From positions 930,001-994,000 of the forward strand of contig JAYXKI010000008.1 of NCBI GenBank assembly GCA_037892935.1: a stretch of DNA of 64,000 nucleotides, in the 5' to 3' direction. This document shows, one piece after another, positions 45,913 to 57,042 of the stretch. Each line of letters opens with the position of its first letter. Within the stretch, counting starts at the first letter, position 1. The DNA comes from Phlebopus portentosus (lineage: Eukaryota > Basidiomycota > Agaricomycetes > Boletales > Boletinellaceae). Below the pieces are notes generated by a model. That model was not told the DNA's origin. It saw only the letters and a list, made by a program, of their open reading frames with translations, and ran no database searches. The position numbers and the translations under genes are program-made.

Positions 45913-47168
45913 TCAGATCTGATTTATGCTAATAAGCGTGGTTCGTAGATTGTGAAGTTGCATGCAGGTCTCGAGCAAATCACATTGGGCTTCTGAATTG
46001 CCAATATCAAGAGGTAATCAGAGTCAGCCAAATGAACCTTGAATGCATCGCATCCCCTATTCTGCTGCCTGTCTGCATGATGTGAGTTGATTATCAAAGT
46101 CTATTGCTTTCTTCCGTCTCTCTGGATCTCGAGAGAATCTTTTTAGATTAGGTAAAGGAGTTTGTATCCGTTTCTCCACCACAGAAGTGCCTCTTGGAAA
46201 TGCTGTATCTGCAATAAGATAATATCCCTCTGGTGTACACTCACATAACTTCAGATAGATATCGTTGGCAACTCGTGCATCATGCTAGCTACCTGGGGCA
46301 TTTATCGAATATGCAATAATAGATCCTTTTGAAATAGATAAGTATAATTTATTAGAATAATGGAACTGCAAAAATGTATACCTTTGGGTGAGAATGCAAT
46401 GATGTTGCTGATAAAATGGGCATAAAGCCATCCATTATATGTTGCATTCTCAATGTGCACATTGCTCGACTCTTGGACAGGGAGCTTGAGCCCATCAACA
46501 ACTCTGAATGCGCCTTCAAGAAGATCATGCTATTTTACAATAAGTAGTGAGTACTTCTCAAACTGCTTATTAGACGGCCATTTAATTTTGGCCTCTGGCA
46601 TTTCTCGAAGTGTCTCCAAAAGTAAGGTGAGTGCAAATTGAATATAGCGTCCTGTTGTTGAGGGAATTAATGCAAAAATCTCCTGAAGACTTTTCATGCC
46701 TAAAGTCATATTTAGGTAGTGTAGAACTAGGCCCAGAGTACCACTGGCATCAAGAGAGCATCGAACAATACAAGATGCACTATGGGAATGGACGTCTGGG
46801 CAAGGAGTAGTTAAAGTATACCATTTGGTCGCAAATCCACTCTCGAAAATTTGTTGAAAGGTTGTAGGATCAATGCCCATTGTATCAATAAATGCATGGT
46901 CATTCTTCTGAGCATATAGCTGCTGCCAGGCAGAATCGTCTCCAGGGTTAGGATGCAAATCTGCATGGACAAGGTAGTGTTGCTGTCTGGCACAAAATTC
47001 TGCTTTTTGAAGTTGGGCATCCTTTATAGCTGCAACTAGAATGGCCAGCACCTCCTCATCCTCCTCATCATCATCAGAATCATCTCCAAAAAAGAGCTGA
47101 GTTAGTTCTTGACCTGAGAATGAATTTTCAATAATGTCCAGTGCAGGTGTGTCGAGATATATGTCCAA
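45913..47168 (-). pseudogene. PIF/Harbinger-like DDE transposase, decayed
   Basis: Open from 47,168 to 46,530 (212 codons: acidic FFGDDSDDDEEDEE near the N-terminus, then a helical DNA-binding region TFQQIFESGF and LVLHYLNMTLGMKSLQEIF). After a stop (IVK*HDLL) the frame continues with the first catalytic Asp in RVVDGLKLP, a 56-nt intron at 46,326-46,381 (GTATAC...AAG), then GS*HDARVA (second Asp; Trp codon now TAG), LIADTAFPRG, and QAAE*GMRCIQG carrying the final Glu (Trp to stop after it). This is the DDE_Tnp_4 arrangement. Four nonsense codons, at least three probably TGG to TAG or CGA to TGA. Confidence 0.75.
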
Positions 47169-48707
47169 GATATAAAAAAATCACTTTATTTAATATTATA
47201 TCTTAAATTAATATATTTCATTCAAGAATATAAGAGACATAGTACTACCGTGGATGTTGATGAAGTTTAGCAGGTAAAGCTGATGAGGAAGGAGGCAGGG
47301 GAGAGGAGAGAAGGTAAAAAGAGCGACATGCAAAGATTTACTCTAGAGTGATAATCTGCACTACCTAATGGGGAAACTTTGATAATGTTAATCCCTAGTG
47401 GAGTTTCAAGCAGTCTGATGCTGGTGTGCAGCACCAGAACCCTTATGGATAGGCATCCAGTAACTCACCTGATGAACTAGACATCATGTCAGAAGAGGAG
47501 TTGCAAGCTAAAGCACTAATATTTACTGGCCTAATAGATTTTGATGCTAATGCAGGACTAGAGAACATCTATCTATCTTATGAAGATACTCTAGAATATG
47601 CATTCCAGTCATCTAATTGCTCTGAGCATGTGTTCTCTGCACAAGATGTACAACACATCAGTCCTGAACCTTATCAGTGGAAGAATATCAAAGGACGTCC
47701 TGATGCAGATCTCTGGGAGAAAGCAGCCATGGAGGAATTTATCAGTCTGATTGAGAATGTCACTTTTGAACCAGTTAGACTACCTTCTGACAGAAAGCCC
47801 ATTGGATGCAGATGGGTGTTTAAGCTCAAGCACAAGGCAGATGGATCTGTAAATAGATATAAGGCAAGGCTGGTGGCCAAAGGCTTCTCTCAATAACCAG
47901 AACTTAAGTTCTCTCAGGTGTTTGCTCCTACAGCCAAGTGGGCTGCACTTAGAGCCATCCTGACATTAGCTGCATTTGAAGACCTTGAGCTGTATAGTGT
48001 TGATATCTCTACTGCTTTCCTCAATGGTGAGATGAAGTATGATGTCTATATAACCTAGCCTGAAAGATTTGAGGACTATTTTGGCCCTGGATTTGTTCTC
48101 AAGCTGATCAAGTCAATTTATAACCTTAAGCAGGCTGGCCACTAATGGCACAAAAAGCTTAATTCAGTGATAAAGAGCATGAGCTTCAAGTTAGTGTGCT
48201 GTGATTGCAGCATTTGGATGTACAGCAGGAATAAAGTTGCACATCATTATTCCAGTCTATGTTAATGACATGACCAGTGCTATAAAGTCTAAGTAGCAGT
48301 ATGAGTCTGTCAGAGATGAACTAGCCAAGCACTTTAAACTGCATGAGTTGGGCCCAACCTCATTTCTACTAGGAGTCTATATTTAGAGAGACCGCTCCAA
48401 GTACTCTATCAGTCTGTTACAGAGACAGTATATTATTGATGTGCTAGAGCGCTTTAGCATGAGCAACTGTGGCACTATTACTACTCCTCTCCCTGAGCAG
48501 AAGCTTAGTAAGGACATAGCTTCTAAGACCCCTGCAGAGACTGAATATATGAAGCAGGTACTCTATAAGCAATTAGCTGGTGCACTCATGTATTTGGCTA
48601 TTGCTACTAGGCTAGATATTGCCTATGCAGTTAGTGTCTTGAGACGCTTCAGTTCTAATCCTGGTCCAGCTCATTGGAAGGCAGCAAAGCATTTATGTTG
48701 CTATCTG

Positions 48708-48959
48708 TGTTAGAAGTGTGATTCTGACACTCTTAGTATTTTGTAGTTTATTGTTCTATTTCTATTCTTCCTTATGTCTGCTTTCTTGATCATGTGATGC
48801 TTATATAATCTTTTATAAAAGTGATACAGTCTATTAGTGAGTACTCTATATCAAATATACTCACTACTGAATTTAAATATGTAGTTAGACTGCTAATATA
48901 TATCAAGTGTACTCACCACTGAACTCAGTGGTCTCTTGCTAGATTTGTGTGATCTAACA
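48708..48959 (+). repeat. L12: 3' LTR of E11
   Basis: 252 bp, TGTTAGAAG...GATCTAACA. Paired with L11 by shared changes. Its U3 start follows RNase H sequence (TATCTG) directly, with no polypurine tract. Confidence 0.9.
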
Positions 48960-49034
48960 ATAATTGAGTTGTGCAAAGCATCTGTGCTAAAGTGTAGTAT
49001 CAAGTGAACAGATACTAGTGATATTAAGAGTTGA
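48960..49034 (-). pseudogene. E10 right part: copia pre-integrase fragment
   Basis: Continues E10 beyond the nested E11 (region of LWHRRFAHLN, decayed) and ends near 49,034 where foreign sequence starts. A short internal deletion is present near 49,022. Confidence 0.65.
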
Positions 49035-49046
49035 AAACAGGTGACC

Positions 49047-49118
49047 GGCCAGATTAGGGATTAAACCTAGGATCTCCTGAGTATATACCAGATGCTTTCA
49101 CTACTAAGCTATCTAGCC
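49047..49118 (-). tRNA. tRNA-like sequence, decayed (tRNA pseudogene or SINE head)
   Basis: On the minus strand 72 nt fold as a cloverleaf: acceptor GGCTAGA with TCTGGCC, D arm GCTT...AAGC, anticodon stem TCTGG with TCAGG, T arm CTAGG-TTTAATC-CCTAA. The box B reads GGTTTAATCC instead of GGTTCGANTCC, as expected of a CpG decay. The anticodon loop TATATAC lacks the universal U33, so no functional tRNA is claimed. Embedded in copia debris, so a SINE head is possible. Confidence 0.5.
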
Positions 49119-49235
49119 AGGTTAATCACTTTAGATTGGCATTACCAGCCTATGAGTTTAGGGTTCATATTGCTACTAAGCAGAAAATAACTCATAGCCT
49201 GAGTAAGCTGAGAATTACAATAATCCTAACAAATA
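49119..49235. other. Unassigned sequence beside the tRNA-like unit
   Basis: 117 bp not matching the copia family; no gene or repeat recognised. Might be the 5' flank of the tRNA-like unit. Confidence 0.3.
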
Positions 49236-49562
49236 AATCAGGCTGAAACTTGACAAGACAGTAGGCCTATATAAGCCAAGTAAATGTACTAAAAAGTATC
49301 AAAAATGGCTAGACAGTTGTAAAGCAATCAAGTGGTGGAGTTTTGAGGAGAATTAAAACTAATAAAGGCCAAAGAAGAAGGCAGAGGGCTCTGGGACTGT
49401 GGAAACTGCACAGAAGGGTACAGAAGATGATGGGAACATTAGAAACACACCAAAAGGCTAGTTCAGAACACCAAAAGCTTCTCTGACAACAGTAGTAGCT
49501 CTCCAAATTCAAAAACTCAAAAATATAACAGTACAGACAGCTAGAGCTTAAGGCTCATAACC
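49236..49562 (-). other. E12: copia leader fragment with primer site
   Basis: Only the LTR-proximal third of the leader remains (from CTGAAACTTGACAAG to the primer site GGTTATGAGCC). Confidence 0.75.
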
Positions 49563-49760
49563 TGTTAGAATACACAAATCCAGCAAAGGACTACTGAGTC
49601 TAGTGATGAGTACACTTGATGTAAAGTACTCACCAATAGACTGTGCCGCTTTTACAGAAGATTTTATAAGTATTATATAATTAAAAAAATAGACATAAGG
49701 AAGAATATAAACAGAACAATAAACTACAAAATAGTAAGAGTGTTAGAATCACACTTTTAA
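49563..49760 (-). repeat. L13: short copia LTR, ~198 bp
   Basis: TGTTAGAATACAC start and ACACTTTTAA end; only one copy of the internal repeat. The U3 end is fused to RT of E13 (plus). Confidence 0.8.
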
Positions 49761-51219
49761 GCCAGTCAGGCTCCCTCCTGACAGAAAGCCTATTTAATGC
49801 AAATAGCTGTTCAAGCTCAAGCACAAGGCAGATAGGTCTGTAGACAGATATAAAGCAAGGCTGGTAATCAAAGGCTTCTCACAGTAACCAGGTCTTGAGT
49901 TCTCTTAGGTGTTTGCTCCTATAGCCAAGTGGGCTGCACTTAGAGCCATCCTGACATTAGCTGCATTTAAAGACCTTGAGCTGTATAGTATTGATATCTC
50001 TACTGCTTTTCTCAATAGTAAGATGACCTGAAGAATTTGAGGACTACTTTAGCCCTAGATTTATTCTCAAGGTGATCAAGTCAATTTATGGCCTTAAGTA
50101 GGCTAGCCACCAATGGCACAAAAAGTTTGATTCAGTGATAAAGAGCATGGGTTTCAAGTTAGTGCACTATGATTATAGTATTTGGGTGTACAGCAGAGAT
50201 GAAGTGCTATCATCATTCTAGTCTATATTGATGATATAACTATTGCTGCAAAGTCTAAGTAGCAGTATAGGTCTGTCAGAGATAAACTAGCCAAGCACTT
50301 TAAACTACATAAGTTAGGCCCAACCTCATTCCTACTAGAAGTTAACATTCAGAGAGACTACTCTAGCCACTCTATCAATCTGTCACAGAGATAGTATATT
50401 GTTAATATATTAGAGTGCTTTAGTATAAGCAACTATGGCACTGTTATCACTTCTCTCCCTGAGCAGAAGCTTAACAAGGACATAGCTCTTAAGACTCCTG
50501 CAGAGACTGAATATATGAAGCAGGTGCCCTACAAGCAATTAGTTGATGCACTTATATATTTAATTATTGCTACTAGGTCAGACATTGCCTATACCATTGG
50601 TGTCTTAGGACACTTTAGTTCTAATTCTGGTCCAGCTCATTGGAAGGCAGCAAAGTATCTATATTATTATCTGCAGGGTATAAAAGATTTCAGACTAACT
50701 TATATATCTGATCCTAAGTCCTCTGAGCTGTTCACTATCTTTTGTGATGCTAATCATAAAGAAAATGAGAATAATAGATAGTTCACAAGTAAGATAATTA
50801 TCAAGATAAGAACTGATGCTATCAGCTAGGCTAGCAATTTACAGCCCTTTATTACTCTGTCTACCACTAAAGCAGAATACATTGCTGTTGTTAATGCAGG
50901 ATAAGAGATTATATGGCTGAGAAATCTCTTTACAGAGTTTAACTACAAGTTTGATGCATCTTCCTCCTTGTATATAGACAACCAGTCTACTTTATCTATA
51001 GCAAACAATTCTAAGTATCATGAACATATGAAGCACCTAGATCTGTACTTCTATTAGTTGAGAGATATTATAGAGGCTGATTATATCAAAGTGCATTACT
51101 TGCCCACTTAGACCATACTAGCAGATATCATAACTAAAGCACTAAGCAGAGTAAAGGTGCAAGAGATATATAGGATGCTGAGATTATATTTAAGGAAGAA
51201 GTGTTAGATCAGGAGGGAG
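49761..51219 (+). pseudogene. E13: copia RT-RNase H 3' fragment, heavily decayed
   Basis: From PVRLPPDRKP through RT (active site region ~50,225 reads YIDDI) and RNase H to the end, then an AGGAGGGAG purine tract. Best open piece 50,515-50,781 (MKQVPYKQLVDALIYL). Many TAG/TAA changes. Confidence 0.8.
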
Positions 51220-51471
51220 TATTAGAAGTATGATTCTGACACTATTACTATTTTATAGTTTATTGTTCTGTTTATATTTTTCCTTATGTCCGCTTTTTTG
51301 ATCATGTGATGCTTATATAATCTTCTGTAAAAGCGGCACAGTCCATTGGTGAGTACTCTACATCAAGTGTACTTACTACTAAACTCAGATATATAATGTG
51401 ACTGTTAATATATATCAAATGTACTCACTACTAGACTCAGTAGTCCCTTGCTGAATTTGTATACTCTAACA
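51220..51471 (+). repeat. L14: copia LTR, decayed
   Basis: 252 bp; U3 start TATTAGAAG (TG to TA), U5 end ATACTCTAACA. The U5 end is fused to the leader of E14, which runs on the other strand. Confidence 0.85.
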
Positions 51472-52605
51472 AAATAAGCAGTGAAGAAGTAGTGAAGGAG
51501 AGAGTGCTAACAAATTTATACCTAGAGGTGACAGATCAATGCTAACCAGTGCAGTCTTCTACAGTCACTAAAGTATACATAGATTTATCATAAGACAGTG
51601 CTGATCTATTAGTCTGTTAAGACCCCATAGGCACCGCTGACTGAGAGTAACTCTAGACTTAAGTAGATACTTAGAGAGTGACTACAACTTGTGAACTAAG
51701 GCCAGGCAGGCAAGCTTCACAGTTTATAGGCTAAGCTAATCCAACAACAATAATGGAGCTACACACTAATTAATACCAGAGCTGCCAAACATAAAATGCA
51801 GTGCAGAGAGGGAACAGATAAGCAGAATGATATGCAAATTAGTACACAGATAGAGAGAAACAATCTAAATCAAAGGTGCAAAGAGCATGCAGATTGGATT
51901 AGTAGATTGGTAGTAATTAATAATTTCTGTTAGTACAAAAATAGCTCACAGTGCAGTTAAACCACAGCTAATGAAGCTGAAACTTGGTGTGAATATGCAT
52001 AGGTATGGAAGCCATATACACACCAAAGGGTGTCTAGATCAGATTAGCAGTTGTTGAGAAAATTAAAAGTTGCCAAAATAGAGTATAAAATAAAGATCCT
52101 TCAGTAACTTAGCATGTTCTTGACTAATTTGGCTGAAACATTGTGATAGAGGATATAGAAATAGGCCAAATAGACATGCCAAATTTCATAAAAAATGATG
52201 AGCGGTTTGCCCAGAATAAGTAATGCAACTTTAAAAATAGCCAAAAGTGATAGAGCTATAGTAGATCAAATCATAATAGATTGGGCTGAAACTCAACAGG
52301 ACAGTAGGTCTATATGGACCGAGTAAATGTGCTAAAGGGTGTTAAAAATGGCTATATAGTTGTAGAGCAATCAAACAACAGAGTTTTAGGAAGATTTAAT
52401 ACTAATAAAGGTCAAAGAAGAAGGCAAAAGGCTTTAAGACTGTAAAAACTGCACAAAAGGGTGCAAAAAATAATGAGAATACTAGGAACACACTAAAAGG
52501 CCAGTCCAGAACACTAAAAACTTCTTTAATAACAGTAGCAGCTCTTCAAACTTAAAAACTCAAAAATATAATAGTGTAGACAGCTAGAGCTCAAAGCCCA
52601 TAACC
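51472..52605 (-). other. E14: copia leader with primer site
   Basis: Minus-strand leader starting ~30 bp inside the gag-proximal end, with all three ~155-bp repeats, running to the primer site at L15. AT-enriched compared with E4. Confidence 0.8.
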
Positions 52606-52857
52606 TGTTAAAGCATACAAATCCAGCAAGAGACCATTGAGTCCAGTGGTAAGTACACTTGATATATATTAGCAGTCTAACTACATATTTAAATTCAGTA
52701 GTGAGTATATTTGATATAGAGTACTCACTAATAGACTGTGTCACTTTTATAGAAGATTATATAAGCATCACATGATCAAAAAAGCAGACATAAGGAAGAA
52801 TAGAAATAGAATAATAAACTACAAAATAGTAAGAGTGTCAGAATTATACTTTTAATA
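52606..52857 (-). repeat. L15: copia LTR, decayed
   Basis: 252 bp; TGTTAAAGCATAC start, TACTTTTAATA end. U3 end is fused to the Pro-rich linker of E15. Confidence 0.85.
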
Positions 52858-53794
52858 GGATCTGCTGGATGTACAGGAGTAGGTAGAGGAGGAGCTGACA
52901 GAACATTAATAGCATCCTCTACTCCACCCTATTCTAATAGGTCTTCTATTGATGCAGGCATATTTACTCTTAAATCAGTTGAGTTTCTGGATATACTAAA
53001 AAATACTCTCTTATCAAATTGAGCAGAGTCACTAATAACTTTCTTCCTGGTAAGAGGATTCTAGAACAGTCAGTCTTTATGGTTAAAGAGGTAGTCTAAA
53101 AATACACATTTCTATATGTGAGACTACAGCTGCTTGCACTGATCTTTTTTAATAAGCATATAGGAGGTGTATCTAAATATATACAAGTATGAGATATCTA
53201 GCTTTAACTAAAACCAGAGCTCATAGGGTGTACTAGTAAATACAGCAAAGGTAAGAGAGTGGTTGTGCACATACATAAATACTGCTACTGTATCCCATCA
53301 AAAGCTAGAGAGTAGATATGCTTCATTAAATATAATAATAATACTATCTGTAAATGTTCTATTGGTATGCTCTGTGACACTATTTTAATAAGGTTCATCT
53401 CTAATAGTATGCTGTCTATGGATACCTATAGTAATACAAAACTGGTCCCATTCCTTAGACATATACTCTCTACCTTTATCATCATAAGTGGCTTTGATCT
53501 TTACTTCTAATTGATTCTTTACATAGGCCTTAAATTACTTAAAGGTAGTAAATGTATCACTCTTCTTCTTTAATGAGAGAACAGCCTAGTAATAGCTATA
53601 ATTATTAATGACGTTAATCTAGTATTTGAAGCCATGTCTGAACTAGATAGATAATAGACTATAAATATCAGAGTAAACCAATTGAAGGAGACTAGAAGCT
53701 CTATACGATATAAGCTTAGAGATATTAGATCTGTGCTGCTTGTATGCTGCTTGTTAGCAATGTAAGATTTATAAATAGGATACTTTTAGACTTA

Positions 53795-54876
53795 CAGCTA
53801 GTTGCAAAATTGTTGGTAATTATGTGATTTCATCACTTTTCATGTCACAAGTGCCTCAAAACACAGATAAAATCATATCTCACCCAAAACTTAATGGTTT
53901 CACATCATCTAAGTTGCTAAATTCATATTTTCAAAAGGGATTTCATTTAGAAATAAAGATTGAGAAAATAGAGCAAAAAATGACCCCAAAATAGTGGAAA
54001 TATTGTTTTTTGCCTCTTCTTTGCATATGCATTTTTTTTTATACTCCCTGCTGGTCCAGCACCTCCCCAAAGCTGTCCAGAATGATAACATGATTATACT
54101 ATGAATTTACAGTCTGAATTTGAGTTGAATTGTATACCAGAATATACTGCTTTGAGATATGCCTGAATTACTCAAAACTTATCATATCCTCCTAGCCTCC
54201 CAAGCACCAGAAAAAATTCTTACAGGTCAGATTCATATATGTAAATTCATTTCAGATGTAATAGACTAGGTTTATATATTAGCTCAGGCCTCAGCTTGCA
54301 CTGGTGAGCTGAGAAGATGCTGTCTAGAATGGTGCATACAACTAAAACCACTTGTTCAGCACAGCTCCCTAGTAGATCCTATAGCAACAGGTGATGCTCA
54401 AAGCTTATATATCTAATCTATAGTAAATTTACATGCATGAATCTGATCTGTAAGATTTTTTCTGGAGCTTGGGAGGCTAGGGGGAATGATAAGTTTTGGG
54501 TGATTTAGGCATACCTCAAAGCAGTGTATTCTGGTCTACAATTCAACTCAAATTCAGACTTTAAATTTATAGTATAATCATGTTATCATTTTGGACAGCT
54601 TTGTGGAGGTGCTGGACCAGCAGGGATCACAGAAAATAATATATATGCAAAGAAGAGGTAAAAAACAATATTTTCACTATTTTCGGGTCATTTCTTGCTC
54701 TATTTTCTCAATCTTTGTTTCTAAATGAAAGCCCTTTTGAAAATATGAATTTAGAAACTTAGATGATGTGAAACCATTGAGTTTTGAGTGAGATATAATT
54801 TTATCTGTGCTTTGAGGCACTTGTGACATGAAAAGTGGTGAAATCACATGATTGCCAACAATTTTGCAACTAACTG
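53795..54876. mobile_element. Foldback element M1, 1,082 bp, TA target site
   Basis: Ends CAGCTAGTTGCAAAATTG and CAATTTTGCAACTAACTG, flanked by TA on both sides. The arms are inverted repeats of roughly 470 bp, now partly diverged, around a ~140-bp centre. TA duplication and CAG termini suggest Tc1/mariner mobilisation; no transposase frame. Confidence 0.8.
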
Positions 54877-55958
54877 TAACAACCATTCTCTTGATCAACT
54901 CCTTAGTTATCAGCCTATTTACATCACCATAGCTAAAGTGTGCAAAGTGCCTGTGCCAAAGTGTAGTATTAAGTAGACAAGTGTTAATGAATGTAGTATA
55001 AGTAATAGTAAGGACAATATAGCCATTGAGAGTTGCTGCATTATTGAAAGTAATGTTTGTAGTGAACAGGACTATTCTATAATGATGGAAAAGTATTTTA
55101 TTATAGGTGAATGATAACAATATATGATTTAGAGCAAGTTAAATATAAGACTGAGAGCAGATTGTTTCTAAGATCAGGAACATAAAGTATATACTTAAAT
55201 TCAAGTAACTGTTCAGATTTGCTACTAACTACAGGCTGAAAGTGTACTGTGCGAATGTTAACTTAATAAATAACTTGATTGTTGGCTAAAAAATAGGAGT
55301 ATGATTTGTCAAATATTTAAGAAACTAATAATGATGTAGAGTCATGTAGTAAGTGGCACCTACATTAGCAATTTAGCTAGTTTCTGCATCTAGGATAAGA
55401 GATAAATAGGAATTAGTAAAGTCAAGAACACTTACATTGCCAGCAAATTTAGCAGATTTATCTTATTAAGCAATATAGGTCTTCTGCCCTTTCTCCTCTT
55501 CTCTTCTCTATTCCTTTTAGCTCTAACATATGCATTTTTGAAGACTACCTACCTCATATAGTAATACTTCTCTGCATACTTAGGAATGCTACAAAAAGGT
55601 GCAAGTAACACCTTGAGAGAAGGTAGACTTTACAGTACTACTATTGAATGTGAATATGATCTAGAGCTAAAGCTGAATGCACTCTTGATGATTCTGCTAC
55701 TCTTGGGCAAATGCTTTTTTGAGATTATTCTACTCAAATTTCTTTATAAGGAGCACTACAGAGTAAAAGGAGGCATAGTTCTTAAAAAGAGCATGAATTA
55801 AATATACACATGTAAGCTTATTCTTAAACTCCTTAAACTTAAGAGTGCTAGAATAAGTACTTCTAATCTTGTATAGTACTAACTCAACTCTGCTTGCTAG
55901 ATTGATGAGGAACTCATCCTCCTTCTTAGTAATGTTGAAGAACTCATTATAGGTATTA

Positions 55959-57042
55959 CAGCTAGTTGCAAAATTGTTGGCAATCATGTGATTTCATCAC
56001 TTTTCATATCATAAGAGCCTCAAAACACAAATAAAATCATATCTCACCCAAAACTCAATGGTTTTACATCATCTAAGTTGCTAAATTCATCTTTTTGAAA
56101 GGACTTTCATTTAGAAACAAAGATTGAGAGAATAGGTAAAAATGTGACCCCAAAATGGCAAAAATCTCATTTTTTGCCTCTTCCTTGCATGTGCATTTTT
56201 ATCTGTGCTCCATGCTGGTTCAGCACCTCCACAAAGCTGTCCAGAATGATAATATGATTATAATATGAATTTACAGACTGAGTTTGAGTTGAATTGTACA
56301 CCAGAATGTACTGCTTTGAGGCATGCCTAAATTACTTAAAACTCATCATTTATCCCTAGCCTCCCAAGCTCCAGAGTAAATTCTTACAGGCCAGGTTGAT
56401 GTATAAAAATTCATTTTGGATATAATAGACTAGGTTTGTGTGCTAGCTAGGGCCTCAGCATCCACTGGTGAGCTGGGCTGAGCATAAGGTTCTAGTTGTA
56501 TGTACTATTCTAGATAGTATCTTCCCAGCTCACCAGTGGATGCTGAGGCCCTAGCTAGCACACAAACCTAGTCTATTATATCCAAAATGAATTTTTATAC
56601 ATCAACCTGGCCTGTAAGAATTTACTCTGGAGCTTGGGAGGCTAGGGATAAATGATGAGTTTTGAGTAATTTAGGCATGCCTCAAAGCAGTACATTCTGG
56701 TGTACAATTCAACTCAAACTCAGTCTGTAAATTCATATTATAATCATATTATCATTCTGGACAGCTTTGTGGAGGTGCTGGACCAGCATAGAGCACAGAA
56801 AAAAATGCACATGCAAGGAAGAGGCAAAAAATGAGATTTTTGCCATTTTGGGGTCATATTTTTACCTATTCTCTCAATCTTTGTTTCTAAATGAGAGTCC
56901 TTTCGAAAAGATGAATTTAGCAACTTAGATGATGTAAAACCATTGAGTTTTGGGTGAGATATGATTTTATTTGTGTTTTGAGGCTCTTATGACATGAAAA
57001 GTGATGAAATCACATGATTGCCAACAATTTTGCAACTAGCTG
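55959..57042. mobile_element. Foldback element M2, 1,084 bp with two 519-bp arms, TA target site
   Basis: 55,959-56,477 and 56,524-57,042 are near-perfect inverted repeats of equal length around a 46-bp loop. Ends CAGCTAGTTGC / GCAACTAGCTG, flanked by TA. Same family as M1. No ORF. Confidence 0.88.

Larger units (their letters stand above)
43461..47457. mobile_element. PIF/Harbinger-like DNA transposon, 3,997 bp
   Basis: Terminal inverted repeats: 43,461 GATGCCTGTCCGTAAGG and, on the other strand from 47,457, GATGCCTATCCATAAGG (15 of 17 identical). Flanked by CAGTA at 43,456-43,460 and 47,458-47,462; the empty site in E6 reads ACAGTGACTC, so the duplication is 5 bp. It carries two convergent genes: a Myb/SANT-like protein (plus) and a DDE transposase (minus), the two-gene content of Harbinger elements. 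Both genes have stops. Confidence 0.85.
39802..48707 (+). mobile_element. E11: copia element nested in E10, protease-deleted, hosting a Harbinger-like insert
   Basis: L11-primer site-leader-gag-integrase-RT, interrupted at 43,461-47,457 by a DNA transposon, and ending in RNase H at CCYL where it meets the U3 start of L12. With its LTRs it is flanked by the 5-bp duplication ATGAT/ATAAT in E10. No polypurine tract precedes L12. Confidence 0.88.
40992..48707 (+). pseudogene. E11 Gag-Pol remnant
   Basis: gag start MSDPIISKTL at 40,992, with stops (LW to L* at 41,161, NEQ to NE* at 41,289, KW to K* at 41,539). Zinc knuckle CTFCGISKHTKENC near 41,672. The same 296-bp protease deletion as E6 at ~41,885. 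Integrase frame 41,660-42,835; Pro-rich linker 42,836-43,231 and 43,244-43,441; DNA insert; then 47,486-47,896 (SYEDTLEYAF to RT start) and a stop-riddled RT; 48,441-48,713 is the end of RT and start of RNase H. The RT active-site region near 48,260 reads YVNDM, one Asp changed. Confidence 0.82.
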
